A DNA stretch of 64,000 nucleotides, taken from Paracoccus haematequi. Lineage in GTDB: Bacteria; Pseudomonadota; Alphaproteobacteria; Rhodobacterales; Rhodobacteraceae. Where the stretch lies: positions 124,001-188,000 of the forward strand of contig NZ_UZWE01000029.1 in the NCBI RefSeq assembly GCF_900631945.1, read 5' to 3'. The notes beneath the pieces are model-generated. The model was not told the origin of the DNA. It did not search any database and was given only the letters and a program-made list of their open reading frames with translations. Below are positions 54,174 to 61,438 of this stretch, piece after piece. How positions within the stretch are numbered: the stretch's first letter is position 1; every line of letters starts with the position of its first letter. Both the position numbers and the translations under genes were made by a program.

Positions 54174-55221
54174 ACTGATCGTTGAAAACATCCATCTGAA
54201 ATACGGCGCCGTCGAGGTGCTGAAGGGCGCGTCCTTCGCCGTCGAAAAGGGCCGCATCGCCGCGCTTCTGGGGCCGTCGGGGTCGGGCAAGACCACGCTG
54301 CTGCGTACCGTCGCGGGGCTGGAACGCGCCTATCGCGGCAAGGTCTCGGTTTCCGGCAAGCAGGTTTTCGACGGCGAGTCGGGGCTGGATCTGCCCGCCG
54401 AAAAGCGCGGGCTGGGCTTCGTGTTCCAGTCCTATGCGCTGTGGCCGAACCGCACCGTCTTCGACAACGTGGCCTATGGCCTGCGGCTGCGCAAGGCGCC
54501 CGAGGCCGAGGTCAAGCGCAAGGTCGGCACCGTCTGCGAGGTGCTGGGCCTGGGCCATCTTCAGGAACGCTTTCCCGCGCAACTGTCGGGCGGCCAGCAG
54601 CAGCGCGTCGCCATCGCCCGGTCGCTGGCCTATGACCCGGCGGTCCTGCTGCTGGACGAGCCGCTGTCGAACCTGGACGCCAAGCTGCGCGACGAGGCGC
54701 GCGCCTTTCTCAAGGAACTGATCACCCGAGAGGAGCGCGCGGCGGTCATCGTCACCCATGACCAGATCGAGGCGCTTGCCATCGCCGACACCATCGTGCT
54801 GCTGAACGGCGGCGTGATCGCGCAGGAAGGCAGCCCCGAGGATCTGTACAACCGTCCCCGGACGCTGTTCACCGCCGATTTCATCGGCAACAACGTGCGG
54901 CTGGCGGGCAAGGTGGTGGCGGCCAACGACGGCTTCGCCACGCTGGACTGCGACGGCATCCGCGTCACCGGCCGCATGGGCCAGCCCAAGACCGCCGGAG
55001 AGGCGGGGACCGCCATCTGCCGCATGGACCGGCTGGCCTTGGCGCAGCCGGGGGAACCCGACACGGTGGAAATGCACCGCGCCACCTCGATGTTCCTGGG
55101 CGAGAAATGGGAGCATGTCTATCGGCTGGGCGATCACAGCCTGCGCGTGCTGACCGAGGGGGCGGTGGCCAACGACACCTCTCCGATCCGCATTCCGCGC
55201 GAAAGCGTCTGGGTGTTCTGA
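54166..55221 (+). CDS. ABC transporter ATP-binding protein
   Basis: A 351-aa ATPase with a C-terminal TOBE-type extension. Walker A GPSGSGKTT near residue 36, signature [15 protein letters not shown] near 141, Walker B LLLDEPLSNLD near 163, and the H-loop THD near 196 are intact. It drives the adjacent fused permease. It is followed after 2 bp by tcuA, so import and oxidation of the substrate are made together. Confidence 0.83.
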   Translation: MPELIVENIHLKYGAVEVLKGASFAVEKGRIAALLGPSGSGKTTLLRTVAGLERAYRGKVSVSGKQVFDGESGLDLPAEKRGLGFVFQSYALWPNRTVFDNVAYGLRLRKAPEAEVKRKVGTVCEVLGLGHLQERFPAQLSGGQQQRVAIARSLAYDPAVLLLDEPLSNLDAKLRDEARAFLKELITREERAAVIVTHDQIEALAIADTIVLLNGGVIAQEGSPEDLYNRPRTLFTADFIGNNVRLAGKVVAANDGFATLDCDGIRVTGRMGQPKTAGEAGTAICRMDRLALAQPGEPDTVEMHRATSMFLGEKWEHVYRLGDHSLRVLTEGAVANDTSPIRIPRESVWVF

Positions 55222-55223
55222 CC

Positions 55224-56630
55224 ATGGAAAGGCCGGTCGATTTCACTCAATCCTATGATGTCGTCATCGCGGGGGGCGGGAACGCGGCGCTGTGCGCGGC
55301 CATCGCCGCCCGCAGGGGCGGGGCCAGCGTGGCCGTGGTGGAAAAGGCGCCGCGCTTCTATCGCGGCGGCAATACCCGCCACACCCGCAACATGCGCTGC
55401 GCCCATGACAGCGCCACCGAAACCCTGTCCGGCCCCTATACCGAGGACGAATTCTTCGACGACCTGCTGCGGGTGACGCAGGGAAAGACCAACCCGGATC
55501 TGGCCCGGATGATGATCCGGCGGTCCAAGGACATGCTGACCTGGATCACCGAACAGGGGGTGCGCTTCCAGCCCTCGCTGGGCGGCACGCTCAGTTTGGG
55601 GCGGACCAACAGCTTCTTCCTGGGCGGCGGTCGGGCGATGCTGAACGCGCTGTATCGCACCGCCGAAAGCCTGGGCGTGCATGTCGTCTATGACGCCGAG
55701 ATCACCGATCTGGAACTGGACGGCACCCGCTTCGTCGCCGCCGAGGTGACGACGCCGCAGGGCAAGCGCCGGCTGCCCGGACACGCGCTGGTCGCCGCCT
55801 CGGGCGGGTTCGAGGCCAATATCGACTGGCTGAAGGAAGGCTGGGGCGAGATCGCCGAGAACTTCCTGATCCGGGGCACGCCCTATAACCGCGGCTCGCT
55901 GCTGCGCACGCTGATCGGCAAGGGGATGCAGCAGATCGGCGACCCGACCCAGTGCCATGCGGTGGCCATCGACGCCCGCGCGCCGAAATACGACGGCGGC
56001 ATCATCACCCGGCTGGACTGCGTGGTCTTCGGCATCGTCGTGAACCGCGACTGCCAGCGTTTCTATGACGAGGGCGAGGATATCTGGCCCAAGCGTTACG
56101 CCATCTGGGGCCGCCTGGTCGCAGCCCAGCCGGGCCAGATCGCCTATATCATCTTCGACGCGCGGTCGCTGAAGCTGTTCATGCCCTCGCTGTTCCCGCC
56201 CGTCACCGGCGCCAGCATCGAGGCTCTGGCGGGCAAGCTGGATCTGGATCCGGCCGCCCTGCGCGCGACGGTGGACCGCTTCAACGCCGCCGTGCAGCCG
56301 GGCCAGTTCGACGACACCATCCTGGACGGCTGCCATACCGAGGGGCTGACCCCCGCCAAGACCAACTGGGCGCGCCGGATCGAGGAAGGGCCGTTCTATG
56401 CCTATCCGGTCCGTCCCGGCATCACCTTCACCTATCTGGGCGTCGCCGTCGATGACGAGGCGCGGGTGCAACTGGCCGGCGGCGGGCGGGCCGAGAACAT
56501 CTGGGCGGCGGGCGAGATCATGGCCGGCAACGTGCTGGGCCAGGGCTATGCCGCCGGGATCGGAATGACCATCGGCAGCGTCTTCGGCCGCCTTGCCGGA
56601 GAAGGAGCAAGCAGCCATGCAAGCCGCTGA
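55224..56630 (+). CDS. tcuA: FAD-dependent tricarballylate dehydrogenase TcuA
   Basis: A 468-aa flavoprotein of the succinate-dehydrogenase/fumarate-reductase flavoprotein group. The FAD-binding motif is VVIAGGGNAALCAAIAA near residue 13. GGNTRHTRNMRCAHD near 49 and the C-terminal IWAAGEIMAGNVLGQGYAAG near 430 match TcuA. In Salmonella TcuA oxidises tricarballylate to cis-aconitate. Here the transporter is an ABC system instead of TcuC, so the substrate could be tricarballylate or a related acid. It overlaps tcuB by 14 bp. Confidence 0.83.
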   Translation: MERPVDFTQSYDVVIAGGGNAALCAAIAARRGGASVAVVEKAPRFYRGGNTRHTRNMRCAHDSATETLSGPYTEDEFFDDLLRVTQGKTNPDLARMMIRRSKDMLTWITEQGVRFQPSLGGTLSLGRTNSFFLGGGRAMLNALYRTAESLGVHVVYDAEITDLELDGTRFVAAEVTTPQGKRRLPGHALVAASGGFEANIDWLKEGWGEIAENFLIRGTPYNRGSLLRTLIGKGMQQIGDPTQCHAVAIDARAPKYDGGIITRLDCVVFGIVVNRDCQRFYDEGEDIWPKRYAIWGRLVAAQPGQIAYIIFDARSLKLFMPSLFPPVTGASIEALAGKLDLDPAALRATVDRFNAAVQPGQFDDTILDGCHTEGLTPAKTNWARRIEEGPFYAYPVRPGITFTYLGVAVDDEARVQLAGGGRAENIWAAGEIMAGNVLGQGYAAGIGMTIGSVFGRLAGEGASSHASR

Positions 56631-57771
56631 ATTCGTGATGCCCGGACAGCGGGCCGATGCGGCGGACGCCGCCCACCAGTCCCATCTGGACGAGGCCGAG
56701 CGGCTGATGACCGTCTGCAATTCCTGCCGCTACTGCGAGGGGCTGTGCGCGGTCTTCCCGGCGATGGAGATGCGCCGCGCCTTCACGGCGGGCGACCTGA
56801 CCTATCTGGCGAACCTGTGCCACAATTGCGGGGCCTGCAATTCCGACTGCCAGTTCGCCCCGCCGCACGAATTCGACGTGAACGTCCCCAAGGTGCTGGC
56901 CGAGGTCCGCAACGACAGCTATGCCCGCTATGTCTGGCCCGGCTTCCTGGCACCGATGTTCCATCGCAACGGGCTGATGGTCACGCTGGTCGCGGCGCTG
57001 TCGGTCGCGGCTTTCGTCATCGGCTTTGCCGCCTGGCACGACCCGGCGGTGATGTTCGGCACCCATACCGGGCCGGGCGCCTTCTACCGGATCATGCCGC
57101 ACAACACGATGGTGGCGATCTTCGGCGCGGCCTTCCTGTGGTCGATCCTGGCCATCGTGATGTCCTGCATCAGGTTCTGGCGCGACATCGGGGAACCGGC
57201 GGCGACCCTGCGCGACCCCGAGGCGCTTGCCGGCGGGGCGCATGACGCGGCGACGCTGAAATACCTGGACGGCGGCGGGGTCGGCTGCATGAACGACAGC
57301 GACAAGCCCGACGACAACCGCCGCCTGTTCCACCACCTGACCTTCTATGGCTTCATGCTGTGCTTCGCCGCGACCTCGGTCGGGACGCTGTGGCATTACC
57401 TGCTGGGCCGCGACGCGCCCTATCCCTGGTGGGATCTGCCGGTGGTGCTGGGCACGCTGGGCGGGATCGGCATCACGGTGGGGCCGCTGGGCCTGCTGAC
57501 CGCCAAGTTCCGCCGCGACCGGCAGCTGATGGATGAAAGCCGCATGGGCATGGACGTGGCCTTCATCGTGATGCTGCTGCTGACGGGCGTCACGGGCCTG
57601 GCGCTGCTGTTCCTGCGCGCGACGCCGCTGATGGGCACGATGCTGGCGCTGCATCTGGGGTTCGTCTTCGGCTTCTTCGTCACCATGCCCTATGGCAAGT
57701 TCATGCACGGCATCTTCAGGGGGCTGGCCCTGGTCCGATACGCGGCGGAAAAGCGGCGCCACTTGGGCTGA
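56617..57771 (+). CDS. tcuB: Membrane iron-sulphur protein TcuB
   Basis: A 384-aa protein that accepts electrons from TcuA-bound FADH2 and passes them to the quinone pool. The N-terminal part has two clusters of Cys, CNSCRYCEGLCAVFP near residue 34 and CHNCGACNSDC near 69, for two 4Fe-4S centres. Six or so membrane helices with several His follow. The ATG at 56617 is chosen because AAGGAG lies 9 bp upstream; a TTG earlier would only add a tail. Last gene of the operon; it converges with the PHB depolymerase gene with a 15-bp gap. Confidence 0.85.
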   Translation: MQAAEFVMPGQRADAADAAHQSHLDEAERLMTVCNSCRYCEGLCAVFPAMEMRRAFTAGDLTYLANLCHNCGACNSDCQFAPPHEFDVNVPKVLAEVRNDSYARYVWPGFLAPMFHRNGLMVTLVAALSVAAFVIGFAAWHDPAVMFGTHTGPGAFYRIMPHNTMVAIFGAAFLWSILAIVMSCIRFWRDIGEPAATLRDPEALAGGAHDAATLKYLDGGGVGCMNDSDKPDDNRRLFHHLTFYGFMLCFAATSVGTLWHYLLGRDAPYPWWDLPVVLGTLGGIGITVGPLGLLTAKFRRDRQLMDESRMGMDVAFIVMLLLTGVTGLALLFLRATPLMGTMLALHLGFVFGFFVTMPYGKFMHGIFRGLALVRYAAEKRRHLG

Positions 57772-57786
57772 CGCGCCGCCCGGCCG

Positions 57787-58818
57787 CTATCCCGGTCGTC
57801 CGCCGAGGGGCTGGTCCAGGAAAAAGCGCACCATCTCGGCGCTGGCGTCGGGACCGGCGGGATCCGTATAGGATCCGCCCGGACGGCCGCCCGACCAGGC
57901 ATGGCCCAGTCCCTCGACGACCCAATGCTCGGTCAGCACCTGGCCGTCCAGGGTGGCGGTGATGTCGCGGCTGTGGCTGCGCCCGCCGGTCCTGGCCTTC
58001 GCCTGATCGACCAGCGTCTGGTCCGGCCCTGCGGCCAGCGTATCCGCCACGATCCGCTGGCCGTTCAGCGGATGCACGGTCCGGTCGGCGCTGCCGTGAA
58101 AGACGATTGCCGGAGTGGCGGCGGCCTTGCGGGGCCGCGCGGCTTCGGGCGCCGCCGTGCCGTTCATCGCCGCGAAGGCGCCAGGCACGTCCCTGGCCGC
58201 GCCGAAGGGCAGGCCGGAATGGGCGCCGATGGCCGCGAAGACATCGGGATGGGTCTGGCCCAGGATCACCGCCATGGCCGCGCCCGCCGACAGCCCGGCG
58301 GCAAAGACCCGCCCCTGCGGCACGTCATGGCCGAGGGCCAGGGCAGAGGCCATCCGGGCCAGGATCTCGGGCTCTCCGCGGCCGCGGCGCTGATCGCCGG
58401 GGCTGAACCAGTTCCAGCAGGACTGGGCGTTCTCGCCGCGCGATTGCTGGGGATAGACGACGATCAGACGGTGCGTCTCGGCCAGGTCGTTCATGCCGGT
58501 GCCGCACGCGAAATCGGCATGGGTCTGGGTGCAGCCATGCAGCATCAGGATTAGCCCCTGGACCCCTTGCGCCGCTGACGACGGCACATAGACCATGTAA
58601 TCCCGGCTGCCCGCCGCGCAGTCAAAGCGGTCGGCCGTGAAGCTGGCACCCTGGGGGACCGGCGGGGCAGGGGATCGCGCGGCAGCAAAGGGCGCCTGGA
58701 CCCCCTGCGGCATGGACAGCCCGTGCTGGGCCAGGGTGCGTTCGACCAGAGCGTTGGCGCCGTCCAGGCGCAAACCGCCGATCGCCTGGCGCAGGGCGCC
58801 GACGTTGAAGTTCTTCAT
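57787..58818 (-). CDS. Poly(3-hydroxybutyrate) depolymerase / feruloyl-esterase-type hydrolase
   Basis: A 343-aa alpha/beta hydrolase of the PHB depolymerase family. It has LMLHGCTQTHADFACGTGMN near residue 91 (oxyanion hole), the lipase box GLSAGAAMA near 174, PAIVFHGSADRTVHPLN near 238 and GLGHAWSGG near 304 with the catalytic His. An N-terminal 55-residue stretch shows no clear signal peptide, so an intracellular role in polymer mobilisation is possible. It is the second gene of an operon with a ribbon-helix-helix protein. Confidence 0.8.
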   Translation of the reverse strand: MKNFNVGALRQAIGGLRLDGANALVERTLAQHGLSMPQGVQAPFAAARSPAPPVPQGASFTADRFDCAAGSRDYMVYVPSSAAQGVQGLILMLHGCTQTHADFACGTGMNDLAETHRLIVVYPQQSRGENAQSCWNWFSPGDQRRGRGEPEILARMASALALGHDVPQGRVFAAGLSAGAAMAVILGQTHPDVFAAIGAHSGLPFGAARDVPGAFAAMNGTAAPEAARPRKAAATPAIVFHGSADRTVHPLNGQRIVADTLAAGPDQTLVDQAKARTGGRSHSRDITATLDGQVLTEHWVVEGLGHAWSGGRPGGSYTDPAGPDASAEMVRFFLDQPLGGRPG

Positions 58819-58838
58819 CTGCTTGGTCCTTCGAAAGG

Positions 58839-59255
58839 TCAGGAAATCCGGTCGGCCAGGGCCTTCTTCACCTCGGGCCCCGCTTGCAGCGCCCCCAGCA
58901 CCGAAATCGATCCGATGGTCGCGCGCGCCAGATCCGGGGGAATGTCGGGGGCAAAGCGCGCCAGGCCCACGACCTTGATATGCAGAACCTCGCCCTTGTC
59001 GCGCAGCGCCTCAAGCTCGGCCCTGGTATAGTCGCGCAGGCCCAGTTCCATCGTATGCCGATCAATCGACCGGGCGACGACATCGCGGTGGCCGTCCAGC
59101 TGGCGGCGGATGGCGGTGCGGATGAAATCGCTGCGGTTGGAATAGAAGCCCTCCTGCACCAGCAGGTCGATCCGGCCCAGGTCCACATAGCCCAGGTTGA
59201 TGGTGATCTTTTCGGTGTCGGGCGTCCTGTCGCGCAGGCTGCGTATCTCGGCCAT
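58839..59255 (-). CDS. Ribbon-helix-helix (CopG-like) regulator
   Basis: A 138-aa protein whose residues 14-55 (EKITINLGYVDLGRIDLLV, then FYSNRSDFIRTAIRRQL) form a ribbon-helix-helix DNA-binding fold. A longer C-terminal part (about 60-138) is not recognised. It precedes the PHB depolymerase gene by 20 bp and probably regulates the pair through the GGATGG repeats just upstream of its own start. Confidence 0.72.
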   Translation of the reverse strand: MAEIRSLRDRTPDTEKITINLGYVDLGRIDLLVQEGFYSNRSDFIRTAIRRQLDGHRDVVARSIDRHTMELGLRDYTRAELEALRDKGEVLHIKVVGLARFAPDIPPDLARATIGSISVLGALQAGPEVKKALADRIS

Positions 59256-59264
59256 CGTGTTTCT

Positions 59265-59291
59265 CCATCCGCATGGATGGTATATGGATGG
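59265..59291 (-). promoter_or_regulatory. Probable operator of the ribbon-helix-helix regulator
   Basis: CCATCC (59265), GGATGG (59275) and GGATGG (59286) are spaced 10 and 11 bp apart, one inverted and one direct, starting 10 bp before the regulator's start. Short repeats one helical turn apart are typical of ribbon-helix-helix autoregulation sites. Confidence 0.5.
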
Positions 59292-59431
59292 AAATTCAGG
59301 AACTGCAAGCCCCCCGGCGCCACTTTCCCCGCCTGTCCGCAGAACCCGCTGGAACCTGTTCCCGATCTCGGTGATTTTTCCCTGCGCGCGTTCCGGCAGG
59401 ACGGCGATGCCATCGAAGGGAAGAACCGATC

Positions 59432-60928
59432 ATGATCGAATTGCAGCCGGGCCGGAACTGCTGGCGGGTCGAAACGGCGGACCGCCTGTCCGTCATCATC
59501 GACGGCAAGGCCTATTTCCGCGCCCTGCGCGAGGCGCTGCTGAAGGCGGAACGGCTGGTGATGATGATCGGCTGGGATTTCGATTTCGAGATCGAGATGC
59601 TGCCCGGCGAAAGCGACGGCGACGGGCTTGCTCCGGACGGATTCCCCAACAAGGTCGGGCTGTTCCTGGACGCCATCGTGGACCGCCGCCCCGGCCTGGA
59701 CATCTATCTGCTGAAATGGAGCGGCGGCGCCCTGATCGCGCCCGGCGGCATCCTGCCCGCCCTTCAGGTCAAGCTGATGTCGCCCGACCAGATCCACCTG
59801 GCCTTCGACGGGCGCCACCCGCTGGGCGCCTGCCATCATCAGAAGATCGTCGTGATCGACGACAGCCTGGCCTTCTGCGGCGGCATCGACATGACCGACG
59901 GCCGCTGGGACGATCCCGGCCACAAGGACGACAACCCGCTGCGCTGCCTGAAGAACGGCGATGACGCGCAACCCTGGCATGACGCGTCCACCGTGCTGTC
60001 GGGACCGGCGGCGGCGGCGCTGTCGGAACTGGCCCGCGCCCGCTGGGCCCGCGCCCACGATGCCGAGGCGGACGAGACCTTCGAACCCGGCGCCGACCTG
60101 TGGCCCGACAGCATCGACCCGGTGTTCCGCGATATCCCCATGGCCATCGCCCGCACCGCCCCGCCCGAGGCCGACAGGCCCCCCATCCACGAGATCGAGG
60201 ATCTGTATCTGGACGCCATCGCCGGGGCGCGCCGCTGCATCTATATCGAATCGCAGTATTTCTGCGCCGACAGCATCACCCGCGCCCTCGCCCGCCGCCT
60301 GGCCGAACCCGACGGGCCCGAGATCGTGGTGATCAACCCCTATGCCGCCCAGGGCCATCTGGAGGATCAGGCGATGCACGTCACCCGCAGCCGGATGATC
60401 CGGCAACTGCGCGCCGCCGACCCCCATCGCCGGTTCCGCATCCTGTATCCCGTGACCGGCAGCGGCCAGCCGATCTATGTCCATGCCAAGATCATGATCG
60501 TCGACGACGTGCTGTTGCGCATCGGCTCCAGCAACATCGACCGGCGGTCGATGGGCTTCGACACCGAATGCGACGTGGCGATCACCGCCCCCGACGATGC
60601 GACGCGACGCCTGATCGGCGACGTCCGCACCCGGCTTCTGGCCGAACATCTGGGCCTGTCCCCCGACCGCGTCGGCGCCGAGATCGAGCGGCAGGGCGGC
60701 CTGCTGCCCGCGCTCGACGCGCTGTGCCGTCCGCAGGGGCGCAGCCTGCGCCCGCTGCTGCCGCGCCGGGAAACCTGGCTGGGCAGCATCCTGGCCGATA
60801 CGCGCTTTTTCGATCCCCGCTATCGCCGCAGCGCACAGGCGCGGATGGGCATCACCACGCGCCATATGGTGATCGGCGCGGCGGTTCTGGCGGGCGGCGT
60901 GATCCTGTGGCGCCGGTCGCGGCGCTAA
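59432..60928 (+). CDS. Phospholipase D-like protein
   Basis: A 498-aa member of the phospholipase D superfamily. Both catalytic motifs are present: HHQKIVVIDD near residue 136 and HAKIMIVDD near 351, each with nearby GG or GS residues. The family includes phospholipases, cardiolipin synthases and nucleases; WDFDFEIEMLPGE and CGGIDMTDGRWDD resemble the plant-PLD-like bacterial type. A short hydrophobic C-terminus followed by RRSRR suggests a membrane anchor. No signal peptide. It stands alone between the PHB and nos genes; its physiological role is unknown. Confidence 0.8.
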   Translation: MIELQPGRNCWRVETADRLSVIIDGKAYFRALREALLKAERLVMMIGWDFDFEIEMLPGESDGDGLAPDGFPNKVGLFLDAIVDRRPGLDIYLLKWSGGALIAPGGILPALQVKLMSPDQIHLAFDGRHPLGACHHQKIVVIDDSLAFCGGIDMTDGRWDDPGHKDDNPLRCLKNGDDAQPWHDASTVLSGPAAAALSELARARWARAHDAEADETFEPGADLWPDSIDPVFRDIPMAIARTAPPEADRPPIHEIEDLYLDAIAGARRCIYIESQYFCADSITRALARRLAEPDGPEIVVINPYAAQGHLEDQAMHVTRSRMIRQLRAADPHRRFRILYPVTGSGQPIYVHAKIMIVDDVLLRIGSSNIDRRSMGFDTECDVAITAPDDATRRLIGDVRTRLLAEHLGLSPDRVGAEIERQGGLLPALDALCRPQGRSLRPLLPRRETWLGSILADTRFFDPRYRRSAQARMGITTRHMVIGAAVLAGGVILWRRSRR

Positions 60929-61009
60929 TCGCCTGGATAAGCAACAGCTTGGCCGAATGGGCGGGGCGGGGCGGCGCGGCCGGCTGCCCGCCCGTCGCCT
61001 GCGCGCTGT

Positions 61010-61023
61010 TTGATCCAACGCAA
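61010..61023 (+). promoter_or_regulatory. FNR/NNR-like box upstream of nosC
   Basis: TTGATCCAACGCAA keeps the perfect left half and a 3-of-5 right half of the FNR/CRP-family site TTGAT-N4-ATCAA. It lies 35 bp before the nosC ATG. Control of nos genes by low-oxygen or nitric-oxide sensors of this family is expected in denitrifiers. Confidence 0.5.
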
Positions 61024-61057
61024 AGACGCCTGCTTCGCCGCGTCCTATGCGGAACCG

Positions 61058-61438
61058 ATGAAACGCGCGTCCCATTCTGTTCCCTCGAGGCTCTGCCTGG
61101 CGATTCTGCCTGTGCTGATGCTGCTGGCCGGAACCTGGGCGCAGGGATTCGCGTCGGCGTCGCAGGCGATGACCGTGGTCATATGCAGCGACGGCGCCAT
61201 GAAGACGATCACGCTGGACCCCGAGGACGCGGGCCATGGTCCGCAGGATTGCCGGGATTGTCCGGCCTGCCCGCTGCCGCTGCCCTTGGATCTGCCGCAA
61301 TCGGCTGACGCCGCCGCCCCGCTGGCCTGGCATCAGGCCGTGTCGTCCTGGCGGATCGCCGTTCCCCTCCTGTCGCGCCGGGCCGCCGCGCCCCTGTCGC
61401 GCGGCCCCCCGTTCCAAGCCCCCCGGTTCCGCGCATGA
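61058..61438 (+). CDS. nosC: NosC-like exported protein
   Basis: A 126-aa protein with an N-terminal signal or anchor segment (LCLAILPVLMLLAGTWAQG) and a CxxCxxC motif at residues 65-71 (CRDCPAC), in a context like DUF2946 proteins. In Paracoccus denitrificans, nosC with such a motif precedes nosR; the same order here supports the name. Function is not established; metal binding is likely. The ATG at 61058 is preferred because the signal segment then sits at the N-terminus; a TTG at 61010 falls in the FNR box. Overlaps nosR by four bases. Confidence 0.7.
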   Translation: MKRASHSVPSRLCLAILPVLMLLAGTWAQGFASASQAMTVVICSDGAMKTITLDPEDAGHGPQDCRDCPACPLPLPLDLPQSADAAAPLAWHQAVSSWRIAVPLLSRRAAAPLSRGPPFQAPRFRA

